A DNA stretch of 54,492 bases from an uncultured Dokdonia sp. (GCF_947492535.1 NZ_CANLNH010000021.1:1-54492); one strand, 5' to 3'. Shown: positions 16,332 through 26,888, numbered from the stretch's first letter. The notes: generated by a model from the sequence alone, not told the origin. Program-made: numbers and translations.

Positions 16332-16517
16332 CTATTGATATAAGAACTACAATTCTTCACACCTCCCTCGATCCCTCCTTTTTAGGAGGGAAGTCATTCC
16401 TCTAGAAGTAAGAGTATGAGTTTCCCCTCTAGAGATTGGAGTAAGAGATATTTAAAGCAGAATTAGGAGTACTCTATCTTACGACCTCTCATTAGTAATT
16501 AGAATACATACAAAAAG

Positions 16518-16582
16518 AGCTCCTTCCCTCGGCGAGGGAAGGTGGCTGTGTCGAGGAAACGAGACATAGACGGAAGGGAGCG
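16518..16582. repeat. Composite REP-like intergenic element
   Basis: A cruciform-capable element: GCTCCTTCCCTC, then GAGGGAAGG, a stem around GTGTCGAGGAAACGAGAC, then GGAAGGGAGC. Such dispersed elements are common between genes in Flavobacteriia; only one copy is in this window, so the family assignment is from memory. Confidence 0.5.
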
Positions 16583-16668
16583 TTATTTCGTATACTTTCA
16601 TAACTCCTTCCTATGAGGAAAGCTAATTTGTCTTGACTCCTGATTCTTAATTCTTGAAGCGTAGCGAT

Positions 16669-16688
16669 CCTGCCTACCGTCAGGCAGG
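16669..16688. repeat. CCTGCCT/AGGCAGG intergenic palindrome
   Basis: A 20-base imperfect palindrome beginning CCTGCCTACC and ending AGGCAGG, flanked by TGATTCTT copies at 16641 and 16691. It looks like a small dispersed repeat. Confidence 0.5.
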
Positions 16689-16863
16689 CCTGATTCTTTC
16701 TCACATCTCCTTCAAAAACTACTCACTACAACTATATATTGTTAACTACATACTAATCTCTTAACATGGCATCACTTTTGTCATAAGAAAACCGTATTTT
16801 TAAACGTTACATACCATACAACTATGTCGTATGTAGTATTGCTTATGAAATGAGTTTACATCA

Positions 16864-18123
16864 ATGAAAAGAATAATTGCATTATTTCTATTGGTACTAT
16901 CGTGCCATTTCGCGCAAGCGTCCTATATCTTAATTCCTATGGATGTAGAGGGGCAGCGAGAACACTTAAAAGCCTACGGAATTACCTATTGGACATTAGA
17001 TCAACAGATCAAAGTAAAATGGTTATTGAATTATAGAGGCGGTTCCTTTTTAGTACCCGATACAGAAGACATCCGAAGAGAATGTACCATACGTGGGGTT
17101 TCTTATGAAGTCCTATCTGATGGGAAAACAGAAGAACTATTGACCATGATCAGCAGTCCGTCGCAAAATATGGAGGCGGTGGTGTTAGAAAAAGCACCTA
17201 AAATTGCCGTATATACTCCGGATAGTAAAGTACCATGGGACGATGCGGTAACGATGGTATTAACCTATGCTGAGATTCCCTATGAAACCATTTATGATGA
17301 GCAAGTATTAAGCGATCAGTTAATACTCTATGATTGGTTACACTTACATCACGAAGACTTTACAGGGCAGTATGGAAAATTTTATGGAGCCTACCGAGCA
17401 GCACCTTGGTATATCGAAGAAAAGAAAGCCGCTGAGGACTTAGCTACAAAACTAGGCTATACTAAGGTATCTGAAGAAAAAAGAGATGTCTCCTTAAAAA
17501 TACGCGACTATGTAGTAGGAGGCGGATTTATGTTTGCCATGTGTAGTGCCACCGATAGCTTTGATATTGCCTTAGCTGCCGAAGGTGTAGATATTTGCGA
17601 ACCTATGTTTGATGGAGATGCATCAGATGCTAATTATCAATCTAAAATTGACTTTAGTAAAACCTTCGCATTTAAAAACTTTACACTTGAACGTTCACCT
17701 ACTATATATGAATTTTCAACCATAGATATGACACGTAAACGTCGTATTCCTTTTGAAACAGATTATTTTACATTAAAAGATTACAGTGCTAAGTGGGATC
17801 CCATTCCAACAATGTTATGTCAAAACCATACTGCCTTAGTCAAAGGATTTATGGGGCAGACAACCTCTTATGATTCAGCGTTAATTAAATCGAATGTGCT
17901 TATTATGGGAGAGAACTTAACTAATGGGGAGGCACGTTATATTCACGGAATTAAAGGAAAAGGATTTTTTACATTTTATGGCGGACATGATCCAGAAGAT
18001 TACCGTCACCGTGTAGGAGATCCAAAAACAGAATTAGAATTGCATCCTAATTCTCCAGGATATCGTTTAATATTAAACAATGTGCTTTTCCCAGCAGCGC
18101 GAAAGAAAAAACAAAAAACCTGA
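16864..18123 (+). CDS. Secreted GATase-like protein (often labelled asparagine synthetase B)
   Basis: A 419-residue exported protein with a signal peptide (about residues 1-19, LFLLVLSCHFAQAS). The middle part looks like a class I glutamine-amidotransferase-like alpha/beta fold: KIAVYTPDSKVPWDDAVTMVL, YDWLHLHHEDFTGQYGKFYG, IRDYVVGGGFMFAMCSATDSFDIAL (nucleophile-elbow-like GGGFMFAMCSA), and HGIKGKGFFTFYGGHDPEDY near the C terminus. I recall homologues carrying the name asparagine synthetase B in flavobacterial genomes, but it has no N-terminal Cys nucleophile and no ATP pyrophosphatase domain, so that name is not supported. The true function is unknown. One base separates it from a DUF922 protein, probably cotranscribed. 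Confidence 0.75.
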   Translation: MKRIIALFLLVLSCHFAQASYILIPMDVEGQREHLKAYGITYWTLDQQIKVKWLLNYRGGSFLVPDTEDIRRECTIRGVSYEVLSDGKTEELLTMISSPSQNMEAVVLEKAPKIAVYTPDSKVPWDDAVTMVLTYAEIPYETIYDEQVLSDQLILYDWLHLHHEDFTGQYGKFYGAYRAAPWYIEEKKAAEDLATKLGYTKVSEEKRDVSLKIRDYVVGGGFMFAMCSATDSFDIALAAEGVDICEPMFDGDASDANYQSKIDFSKTFAFKNFTLERSPTIYEFSTIDMTRKRRIPFETDYFTLKDYSAKWDPIPTMLCQNHTALVKGFMGQTTSYDSALIKSNVLIMGENLTNGEARYIHGIKGKGFFTFYGGHDPEDYRHRVGDPKTELELHPNSPGYRLILNNVLFPAARKKKQKT

Positions 18124-18124
18124 T

Positions 18125-18655
18125 ATGATAACACGACACTATAAAGTACTTGGAATTGCATTAGTCGTATTCTGTTCATTTACGATAGTACCAGAACGTA
18201 TTGCGTGGCAACCCAATAAAACCTTATCATGGACCGATTTTAAAGGAAGCCCTAATGGGAAAGGAAGTTTTGTAGCAAGTACTAGTAGTGGGATGAGTCA
18301 GTCGTATGTGATAGATGGTAGAGGAATGCTTGATAAAAGTGAGACAGAAGTAGTCGCTCATTTTTATCCAGAATATTCTTGGTATAGAGCTAAAGATACA
18401 ACCGCTCGATTACTAAAACATGAGCAAACGCATTTTGATATTACAGAGATTCATACCCGAATATTAAATGCACGTATTCAATCGTATAATTTTACATCAA
18501 ATTCTAAAAAAGAAGTAAAAGCATTGTATGAAGAAGTCGAAGAACAACGACGCGCTATGCAACGCGCTTTTGATGAAGAAACAAATCACTCTATAAATAG
18601 AGAAGCTGAAAAGAGATGGGAAACAAAAATTGAGAGACTTCTGTTACCTCAATAA
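18125..18655 (+). CDS. DUF922-like exported putative metalloprotease
   Basis: A 176-residue protein with an N-terminal hydrophobic segment (about residues 8-20) and a DUF922-like domain: LSWTDFKGSPNGKGSFVASTSSGM, then LLKHEQTHFDITEIHTR. The HExxxH-like HEQTHFD helix suggests a zinc site, so a periplasmic metallopeptidase role is possible but unproven. The start at 18125 lies one base after the upstream stop; an earlier in-frame ATG at 18080 would run inside the upstream gene and lacks a signal sequence. It is probably translationally coupled to the GATase-like gene. Confidence 0.75.
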   Translation: MITRHYKVLGIALVVFCSFTIVPERIAWQPNKTLSWTDFKGSPNGKGSFVASTSSGMSQSYVIDGRGMLDKSETEVVAHFYPEYSWYRAKDTTARLLKHEQTHFDITEIHTRILNARIQSYNFTSNSKKEVKALYEEVEEQRRAMQRAFDEETNHSINREAEKRWETKIERLLLPQ

Positions 18656-18764
18656 CCTTATTATCTTTAAATATTCTTCATAAAAAATAAGAACTGCGCA
18701 AAATCATTTCGTTGTGACAAGTTACTATTGTCATTTCAAAATCAATAGTAACGAAAACCAATGA

Positions 18765-19214
18765 ATGATTTATACAATAGAAAAAGCAAACTTAGTTGCA
18801 ACGCAATTAAAGAAATTTACCACAGGATATGGATATTATGTAGTAGGGCAATATGCTAATATTGACTTTTGGCTAGAAGAAGTCATTGCAGCTCAAAGAA
18901 CCATAGACGCATATAAATCTAGATTTAATAATATGCGTGATGCTCAGAAAGAATACATAACAAAACACGATGTCAGGGTATCTGATTATTGTCATATATG
19001 TGGTGGGAAATGTGAATTTAGTGATGGGAACCCACCTTCGCCATCACCACCTAAGCGTATGTCTAGTGCTGTATTAGATGCGACACAAAAAGAATTGGTA
19101 AATGCGATGTATTATTTTTTAGCCCGCTGTTATAGAATGGGATTTCTAAACGATATACAATTAAAACAAAAATGTGACAGGATAGGTACGAGTATTGATC
19201 CAAGTGATCTGTAA
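18765..19214 (+). CDS. Uncharacterised protein with a CHICGGKC motif
   Basis: An unrecognised 149-residue cytosolic protein. The N-terminal 65 residues are helical (AAQRTIDAYKSRFNNMRDAQ). A central CHICGGKC could bind a metal. A short proline-rich linker (NPPSPSPPKR) follows, then a helical C terminus. It resembles nothing I can name; a phage- or toxin-associated accessory protein is possible but nothing nearby supports this. It ends 5 bases before a strong bidirectional terminator that it shares with the convergent DUF2911 gene. Confidence 0.6.
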   Translation: MIYTIEKANLVATQLKKFTTGYGYYVVGQYANIDFWLEEVIAAQRTIDAYKSRFNNMRDAQKEYITKHDVRVSDYCHICGGKCEFSDGNPPSPSPPKRMSSAVLDATQKELVNAMYYFLARCYRMGFLNDIQLKQKCDRIGTSIDPSDL

Positions 19215-19218
19215 GCAC

Positions 19219-19249
19219 AAAAAAAGCCTTCCAATCTGGAAGGCTTTTT
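19219..19249. terminator. Bidirectional terminator
   Basis: AAAAAGCCTTCC / GGAAGGCTTTTT with the 5-base loop AATCT. It serves the gene at 18765 and the convergent DUF2911 gene. Confidence 0.92.
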
Positions 19250-19268
19250 CTATATATAAAAATATTTC

Positions 19269-19805
19269 TTAGTTGTAAAATGGTACTTCAACAAGTGTAG
19301 TATCCCATCCTAATACCATATGGTATCCTTTTTCAACAGGCTTGAATCCGATAGAAAATGCTTCTACAACTTCTTTTCCTTGTGATACAGGCACTGTGAT
19401 ACGAGCCACATCATTACTTTCTTTGTAAGCATATGCTCCCCAATCATCAAGATCAGAATTAAGAATAATTGTCCATTCTTTTTCTCCTGGAATTGTAAAT
19501 AAAGAATACGTTCCTGCTTTTACAGTTTTGTCTCCAAATTTGTAATCTTGCATTAACTTGATCTCAGTAGCTTCATCTGCACCGGTACGCCATACTTTTC
19601 CGTAAGAAACTAATCCTCCAAAAACATCACGTCCTTTTTTCTGAGGACGGCTATAAATTACTTTCATTGTTGGTTTTGCGCGACGATCTGCTTTTGCATA
19701 AGCAATATCTGTTGGACTTTTTTGAAGACCTGCAAACTGAGCGTTAACTGAAGGTGCAACCATAAAAGCCATAGCTATAAGAGCTAGTGTAAATAATTTT
19801 TTCAT
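19269..19805 (-). CDS. DUF2911 domain secreted protein
   Basis: A 178-residue exported protein with a Sec signal peptide ending near VNAQF (residues 1-22). The rest matches the DUF2911 pattern common in Bacteroidota: VIYSRPQKKGRDVFGGLVSYGKVWRTGADEAT, then TVKAGTYSLFTIPGEKEWTIILN, DWGAYAY and FSIGFKP. The biochemical role of the family is unknown; the compact beta-rich fold and secretion suggest an extracytoplasmic binding role. It is transcribed alone toward a shared terminator. A palindrome repeat lies in its upstream region at 19927. Confidence 0.9.
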   Translation of the reverse strand: MKKLFTLALIAMAFMVAPSVNAQFAGLQKSPTDIAYAKADRRAKPTMKVIYSRPQKKGRDVFGGLVSYGKVWRTGADEATEIKLMQDYKFGDKTVKAGTYSLFTIPGEKEWTIILNSDLDDWGAYAYKESNDVARITVPVSQGKEVVEAFSIGFKPVEKGYHMVLGWDTTLVEVPFYN

Positions 19806-19926
19806 TTGAGTTTAATTTTGGTTTAAAGATACAGTAGGCTATAAATTTAAGATGTTAAATAAAGCTTAAGATTTATCCCTCTAGAAACAGTCGTACTAAA
19901 GGATCAAAACTTTCAAAATTTTTCTA

Positions 19927-19950
19927 TATACGCTTTCGCGAAAGCGTATA
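19927..19950. repeat. TTTCGCGAAA palindrome, copy 5 (intergenic, 24 bp)
   Basis: A perfect 24-bp palindrome made of TATACGCTTTCG and its complement. It lies in the divergent region between the DUF2911 gene and asnB. Confidence 0.92.
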
Positions 19951-20072
19951 GCTTATGTATTGAATAGATATAAGTAATTATTGTTTCATATTGTAACTTA
20001 ATATTGTTTTTATGTTTTATTAATGAAACTATAATGAGACATTTGAACTATAAATTATAAAACAAATTAGTT

Positions 20073-21743
20073 ATGTGTGGAATTGTATGTGCCTTCGAAC
20101 TAAAACAAGATATGACAACCTTACGTCCTCAGTTATTAGAAATGTCGAAAGAAATTCGTCATAGAGGGCCAGATTGGAGCGGGATTTATGCAACTGAAAA
20201 AGTGATCTTAGCGCATGAACGTCTTGCTATTGTAGATCCAGCGTCTGGAAAACAACCGTTAATAGATGCATCAGGAAATTTAATTCTTGCAGCCAACGGA
20301 GAAATATACAATCACAAAGAACTAAAAGCAGAACTCACAACGGATTATGCATTTCAAACGGCATCAGATTGTGAGATTATCCTAGCCTTATATCAAGAAA
20401 AAGGTGTTGACTTTTTAGATGATTTAAACGGTATTTTTGGATTTGCTTTATATGATACAAAAACAGATAGCTATTTAATTGCACGTGACCATATGGGAAT
20501 TATTCCGCTATATATGGGGTGGGATGCGCATGGAACATTTTATGTAGCATCAGAGTTAAAAGCATTAGAAGGCGTTTGTTCAAAAATCGAATTATTCCCT
20601 CCAGGACATTACTTATCAAGTACAGATGGAGAATTGGTACGTTGGTATAAACGTGACTGGATGGACTATGATGCGGTAAAAGACAATGAAACGAGTATCG
20701 AAGAGTTACATGATGCACTTGCTGCTTCTGTAAAACGCCAATTAATGAGTGATGTACCTTATGGGGTATTATTATCTGGCGGCTTAGATTCTTCGATTAC
20801 CAGTGCTGTTGCAAAATTATATTCTGAAAAAAGAGTTGAATCTGGAGATGAACAAGATGCATGGTGGCCACAATTACATTCATTTAGTATTGGATTAAAA
20901 GGATCGCCAGATCTTGCTGCCGCGCAAGTAGTCGCAGATCATATTGGAACGGTGCATCATCCAATAGAATTTACCATTCAAGAAGGACTTGATGCTATCC
21001 GGGATGTGATTTATCACTTAGAAACCTATGATATCACAACCATACGTGCCAGTACACCTATGTATTTAATGGCGAGAGTAATTAAATCGATGGGGGTAAA
21101 AATGGTACTCTCTGGAGAAGGAGCTGATGAGATTTTTGGAGGCTATTTATATTTTCACAAAGCACCTAATGCAAAAGAATTCCATGAAGAAACAGTTCGT
21201 AAACTAGATAAACTTCATATGTATGATTGCTTACGTGCCAACAAATCACTGGCGGCATGGGGAATTGAAGGACGAGTTCCTTTTTTAGATAAAGAATTTA
21301 TGGATGTGGCGATGCGTTTGAACCCCATAGATAAAATGATTACCAAAGAACGTAGAGGGATGGAAAAATGGGTATTACGTAAAGCCTTTGAAAAGTACTT
21401 GCCAGAAAGTGTCGCATGGAGACAAAAAGAGCAGTTTTCTGATGGCGTTGGCTACAGTTGGATAGATACACTTAAAGAAGTGGTAGAAACCGCTGTAAGT
21501 GATCTCCAAATGGAAAATGCACACCATCGTTTTCCTATTCATACGCCTCAAAACAAAGAAGAATTTTATTATCGATCTATTTTTGAAGAGCATTTTCCAA
21601 GTGATGCCGCTGCATTATGTGTGCCTTCGGTACCCTCTGTCGCGTGTAGTACACCTATCGCATTAGAATGGGATGAAGCCTTTAAAAACATGAATGATCC
21701 GTCGGGTAGAGCCGTTGCGATGGTGCATGATGATGCGTATTAA
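20073..21743 (+). CDS. asnB: Asparagine synthase (glutamine-hydrolysing)
   Basis: Converts aspartate, ATP and glutamine to asparagine in the cytosol. It is 556 residues, like E. coli AsnB. The N-terminal glutaminase domain begins MCGIVCAFE, with Cys2 as the nucleophile once Met1 is removed; RHRGPDWSG and LILAANGEIYNH follow. The synthetase domain has the PP-loop LLSGGLDSSITSA and VLSGEGADEIFGGY, and ends with RKAFEKYLPESVAWRQKEQFSDGVG. The gene is followed by a terminator and appears to be a single unit. Confidence 0.98.
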   Translation: MCGIVCAFELKQDMTTLRPQLLEMSKEIRHRGPDWSGIYATEKVILAHERLAIVDPASGKQPLIDASGNLILAANGEIYNHKELKAELTTDYAFQTASDCEIILALYQEKGVDFLDDLNGIFGFALYDTKTDSYLIARDHMGIIPLYMGWDAHGTFYVASELKALEGVCSKIELFPPGHYLSSTDGELVRWYKRDWMDYDAVKDNETSIEELHDALAASVKRQLMSDVPYGVLLSGGLDSSITSAVAKLYSEKRVESGDEQDAWWPQLHSFSIGLKGSPDLAAAQVVADHIGTVHHPIEFTIQEGLDAIRDVIYHLETYDITTIRASTPMYLMARVIKSMGVKMVLSGEGADEIFGGYLYFHKAPNAKEFHEETVRKLDKLHMYDCLRANKSLAAWGIEGRVPFLDKEFMDVAMRLNPIDKMITKERRGMEKWVLRKAFEKYLPESVAWRQKEQFSDGVGYSWIDTLKEVVETAVSDLQMENAHHRFPIHTPQNKEEFYYRSIFEEHFPSDAAALCVPSVPSVACSTPIALEWDEAFKNMNDPSGRAVAMVHDDAY

Positions 21744-21769
21744 AATAATAATTTTATTTCCCCCTTTTA

Positions 21770-21795
21770 AACGCCGGCATTTGCTGGCGTTTTTT
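21770..21795 (+). terminator. Terminator after asnB
   Basis: AACGCCGGC / GCTGGCGTT (one G-T pair) with a 4-base loop, then TTTTT. Confidence 0.85.
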
Positions 21796-21837
21796 ACTTG
21801 ATTTTATGCCATTTACAAACAAAACAGAATTTGAATG

Positions 21838-21861
21838 TATACGCTTTCGCGAAAGCGCATA
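21838..21861. repeat. TTTCGCGAAA palindrome, copy 6 (intergenic)
   Basis: A 24-bp imperfect palindrome around CGCTTTCGCGAAAGCG (21842-21857); one mismatch in the TATA flank. It lies between asnB and gyrB. Confidence 0.88.
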
Positions 21862-21956
21862 AATACTATACTTCCCACGCTTTTACTTTTTCACAAATTG
21901 TTGATAACTTCAAGGGTTTTGGCACGCTTTTAACCAGATAGAAGGAGCCCTTTTTT

Positions 21957-21964
21957 TATATTTG
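21957..21964 (+). promoter_or_regulatory. -7 box for gyrB
   Basis: TATATTTG matches TAnnTTTG, 40 bases before the gyrB ATG. Confidence 0.5.
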
Positions 21965-21974
21965 TTAACCTTAG

Positions 21975-23948
<1,974 letters not shown>

Positions 23949-24012
23949 TCATAAAATATGAATTTATTTTATGTACTAAAATCTGATAATTAAAAGATTA
24001 CATATTATATCG

Positions 24013-24048
24013 AAAATGCGACCAGCTGAAAAAGTGGTCGCATTTTTT
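24013..24048 (+). terminator. Terminator after gyrB
   Basis: AAAATGCGACCA / TGGTCGCATTTT, 12 bp, with a 10-base loop and trailing T run. Confidence 0.9.
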
Positions 24049-24089
24049 GTTGAAATAAATCTATATAGATAACTTAATTTAAATTCCCT

Positions 24090-24097
24090 TATTTTCG
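24090..24097 (+). promoter_or_regulatory. -7 box for the barrel-like protein
   Basis: TATTTTCG, a variant of TAnnTTTG, 21 bases before the ATG at 24118. Confidence 0.45.
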
Positions 24098-24117
24098 CTC
24101 GCAAATAAACTACAATC

Positions 24118-25140
24118 ATGCGAATTAAAATCCTACTTGCACTTTCCTTTATGGGAGGTTTTACTTCATTAAATTCCCAAACGACACTTCAAGATACAGA
24201 ACTTATTTTAACAGATATGCTCCTCATTTCTGAGCGCTATGTTGCCCCTGGGGCTGATGCTGCTGCCTACCAAGCTACAAGTGGCTGGGCAAGTACTGCA
24301 AAAAGTTTGGATCTATTTCAAATAGATGTATCCGTACATATGAATGCCTTGTTTATACCTAATAGAAGAAGATCATTTACAGTACGTAATAACGATTTTA
24401 ATGCCTTGCGTATACGAGGAGGAGAGACAACAACAATCCCTACCGTATTAGGAGGCGATACAAGTACTTTTTTTGATTTTGAAATAGGTGGAGAGCCTAA
24501 TGAATTTCAGGCATTTGAAGGTATTAATGAAAATCAATTATTTCATCCTTTTATTCAAGCTTCTGTTGGGCTCTGGAAACAAACGGATTTTACCGTACGT
24601 TATTCTCCTGATATAGCAATTTCAGATGCCGAATATGGAATCTTTGGACTAGCTGTTAAACATTCGATAAGTCAGTATTTTCAAAAAGATATTGAAGAAA
24701 GTGAAGAGAAGATTAAAAACCCTTTAGAAGTAGCTGTGCAAGTTGCCTATTCAAGATTTAACTCTGGTTTATCATTTGATCCTTTTCAAATTGAGGGTCC
24801 AGATGGAGAAGAAGGCGCACCTCCTTTATTACTAGTGAATCAACTAGATGTAATGTTAAATTCATGGTCATTTCAAGCAATAGGATCAAAGCGTTATCAC
24901 AATTTTGAATTTTTTGGTGGAGTAGGAGTTGTACTAAATGATGCTCAGTTTGTTATGAATGGAGAACCTGGACTTGTATTAGCCCTTTTAAACAATCTTT
25001 TACAAGGATTAGATGCTTCTAGAACTGTAGTTAAAGGTGATATAGGAGTAAACTATCACTTAGGGGATTTTTATGTGTCTAATGCATTTACTTTTGGAGA
25101 GTTTGCAAACTATAATCTATCTGTGCATTATAAGATATAA
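24118..25140 (+). CDS. Putative outer-membrane beta-barrel protein (DUF6588-like)
   Basis: A 340-residue exported protein with a signal peptide (about 1-20, ending SLNSQ). The remainder is rich in alternating hydrophobic/aromatic strands with glycine turns (HSISQYF, FEFFGGVGVVLNDAQF, GDIGVNYHLGDFYVSNAFTF) and ends in YNLSVHYKI, as expected for an outer-membrane barrel of 10 or more strands. The closest family I can suggest is DUF6588, common in Bacteroidota and without known function; this is from memory. The gene has its own -7 box. Its last 13 bases overlap the end of a decayed lipoprotein gene on the other strand. Confidence 0.65.
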   Translation: MRIKILLALSFMGGFTSLNSQTTLQDTELILTDMLLISERYVAPGADAAAYQATSGWASTAKSLDLFQIDVSVHMNALFIPNRRRSFTVRNNDFNALRIRGGETTTIPTVLGGDTSTFFDFEIGGEPNEFQAFEGINENQLFHPFIQASVGLWKQTDFTVRYSPDIAISDAEYGIFGLAVKHSISQYFQKDIEESEEKIKNPLEVAVQVAYSRFNSGLSFDPFQIEGPDGEEGAPPLLLVNQLDVMLNSWSFQAIGSKRYHNFEFFGGVGVVLNDAQFVMNGEPGLVLALLNNLLQGLDASRTVVKGDIGVNYHLGDFYVSNAFTFGEFANYNLSVHYKI

Positions 25141-25493
25141 GTAACAGTTGCAGAAGTTTTTGTAACTGCTCTTGGAGGGATACCACTTGATAAAATAGGA
25201 TCATTATGATCTAGATCGAACATCGACAGTTCAAGTGTAAGATCTGTACATAATATATATTGTGATTAGTGACGTGAAATTGATTTCTTAAAACTTGTTT
25301 TTCTGCTTCATTAGTATCTGTCACATATTTTATGACAATTTCTCCAATAACAAATTGTGAATTCGGTGTTGTAAGTTTGTCAGTGGTAGTTTCTGTGCTA
25401 CCTTCTAAAGTGTTATCAATACTATCATCTTTTTTACATCAAGTAGTTACGTATAAGGGTAATAATACTGCTAAAAAAATAAATTTTCCATAA
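25128..25493 (-). pseudogene. Decayed lipoprotein gene
   Basis: Reading the minus strand gives a recognisable lipoprotein of about 120 residues broken three times. An ATG at 25493-25491 followed by a run of seven T (one T short) is out of frame with the hydrophobic segment LAVLLPLYVTT. That segment then runs into TGA just before CKKDDS, where a lipobox serine (TCA) would be expected. A further +/-1 shift near 25240 separates the middle (QFVIGEIVIKYVTDTNEAEK) from the end (TDLTLELSMFDLDHNDPIL), which ends at TAA 25130-25128. Three independent lesions make a sequencing error unlikely. The original function is unknown. Confidence 0.7.
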
Positions 25494-25715
25494 TTTTTAT
25501 TTTAAAATTAGTTTAGGATTTTATATAAATGACTTAAATATTAGGTGTTAATGCGTCTATATAAAGGAAAGAGGAAAATGATATGTTTTATATTACCCAC
25601 TTATTTTGTGTTATTTTCAGATGTCTTTTAACCCTTCCTTAGTAATTAAATGTTAAAGAAGCCGTATTTTTGCGACTAGTTGAAAAAACAATAACAAATT
25701 CAAAAAAATAAATTT
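25141..25715. other. Gene-free region holding the lipoprotein relic and the mdh promoter
   Basis: The left two thirds are the relic described at 25128-25493. The right third (25500-25715) is AT-rich, with no gene, and contains the mdh -7 box at 25665. Confidence 0.6.
25665..25672 (+). promoter_or_regulatory. -7 box for mdh
   Basis: TATTTTTG matches TAnnTTTG, 43 bases before the mdh ATG. Confidence 0.55.
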
Positions 25716-26642
25716 ATGAAAGTTACCGTAGTAGGTGCAGGAGCAGTAGGAGCGAGTTGTGCCGAATATATCGCTATTAAAGATTTTGCTAGTGAGGTAG
25801 TATTACTAGACATTAAAGAAGGATATGCCGAAGGAAAGGCAATGGACTTAATGCAAACAGCCTCTCTCAATGGTTTTGATACTAAAATTACTGGTTCTAC
25901 TAGTGATTATAGTAAAACAGCAGGGAGTGATATTGCGGTAATTACTTCCGGTATTCCTCGTAAGCCAGGAATGACTCGTGAAGAATTAATAGGAATTAAT
26001 GCTGGGATTGTAAAATCTGTATCCGCTAGTCTGGTAGAACATTCTCCAAATGTAATTTTAATTGTAGTTTCTAACCCTATGGATACTATGACGTATCTAA
26101 CTCATAAAGTAACGGGACTTCCTAAAAACCGCATCATTGGTATGGGAGGAGCATTAGATAGTGCGCGTTTTAAATATCGTTTAGCTGAAGCATTAGGAGC
26201 TCCTATTTCTGATGTAGATGGAATGGTAATTGGAGGACATTCTGATAAAGGAATGGTGCCTTTAACACGTCTAGCGACTCGTAATAGCGTACCAGCTTCA
26301 GAATTTTTAAGTGAAGAGCGTTTACAACAAGTATTAGAAGATACAAAAGTAGGAGGGGCAACTCTAACCAAACTTCTTGGAACATCTGCTTGGTATGCAC
26401 CAGGAGCTGCTGTATCAGGACTTGTACAAGCCATTGCTTGTGATCAAAAGAAAATATTCCCTTGTTCTACATTATTAGAAGGTGAATATGGACTTTCAGA
26501 TCTTTGTATTGGAGTACCTGTTGTTTTAGGCCGTAATGGTATTGAAAAAATCGTAGAGATTAACTTAAGTGATGCAGAAAAAGCACACTTAGAAGAAAGT
26601 GCAGCGGGAGTTAAGAAAACCAATGCTCTTTTAGATGCATAA
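25716..26642 (+). CDS. mdh: Malate dehydrogenase, LDH-like type
   Basis: NAD-dependent oxidation of malate to oxaloacetate in the TCA cycle. The 308 residues are of the LDH-like (MDH type 3) group. The Rossmann fold starts VTVVGAGAVGASCAEYI, with Asp of LLDIKEG binding the NAD ribose. ITSGIPRKPGMTREEL carries the substrate-binding arginines of the mobile loop, VVSNPMDTMTYL follows, and IGGHSDKGMVPL holds catalytic His175. It is monocistronic, with its own -7 box and a terminator downstream. Confidence 0.96.
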   Translation: MKVTVVGAGAVGASCAEYIAIKDFASEVVLLDIKEGYAEGKAMDLMQTASLNGFDTKITGSTSDYSKTAGSDIAVITSGIPRKPGMTREELIGINAGIVKSVSASLVEHSPNVILIVVSNPMDTMTYLTHKVTGLPKNRIIGMGGALDSARFKYRLAEALGAPISDVDGMVIGGHSDKGMVPLTRLATRNSVPASEFLSEERLQQVLEDTKVGGATLTKLLGTSAWYAPGAAVSGLVQAIACDQKKIFPCSTLLEGEYGLSDLCIGVPVVLGRNGIEKIVEINLSDAEKAHLEESAAGVKKTNALLDA

Positions 26643-26650
26643 ATGATAGC

Positions 26651-26678
26651 TGTGTACGCTTTCGCGAAAGCGTATACA
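26651..26678. repeat. TTTCGCGAAA palindrome, copy 7 (intergenic)
   Basis: A 28-bp palindrome with one mismatched pair, core TACGCTTTCGCGAAAGCGTA, starting 8 bases after the mdh stop. Confidence 0.9.
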
Positions 26679-26701
26679 ACAAAATAATAAATAGTATAAG
26701 G

Positions 26702-26735
26702 AAAGAGAGTGTTCTATAAGCACTCTCTTTTTGTA
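26702..26735 (+). terminator. Terminator after mdh
   Basis: AAAGAGAGTG / CACTCTCTTT with a 9-base loop, then TTTTG. Confidence 0.85.
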
Positions 26736-26790
26736 TATATGACTCTCTTTTTAATGAATATAGAATCAAATACCTAGAATAATAAAAATA

Positions 26791-26821
26791 TTGGCAAATC
26801 ATAATTGAAACCCTATATTTG
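26791..26821 (+). promoter_or_regulatory. Complete Bacteroidota promoter for the secDF module
   Basis: A -33 TTG (26791-26793), a 20-base spacer, and a -7 TATATTTG (26814-26821): the best consensus promoter in the window. It lies inside the upstream open frame of the next gene, so the real start must be downstream. Confidence 0.7.
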
Positions 26822-26888
26822 CACGTTTTGTAAAAAGATCGGTTACGGTTTATTGCACTACAAAATTCTTTATTTTTTGAAATTAGGC

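Larger units (their letters stand above)
16242..16863. other. 620-bp repeat-rich intergenic region
   Basis: No credible gene. In order it holds a 41-base two-stem hairpin (16291-16331), a GGGAGGA-type hairpin (16372-16391), a composite inverted repeat built from CCTTCCCTC/GAGGGAAGG (16518-16582), a CCTGCCT/AGGCAGG palindrome (16669-16688) between partial direct repeats of TGATTCTT, and the AT-rich upstream region of the next gene. The G+C content of the central part is visibly higher than its surroundings. Confidence 0.7.

Noticed and set aside
16518-16690. Insertion sequence or MITE
   Set aside because: There is no transposase, and no clear target duplication or terminal inverted repeats of an IS family; dispersed REP-like repeats explain it better.
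26805-26888. Longer N terminus for the RAGP protein, with CTFCKK
   Set aside because: A complete -33/-7 promoter occupies 26791-26821, so translation must begin downstream.
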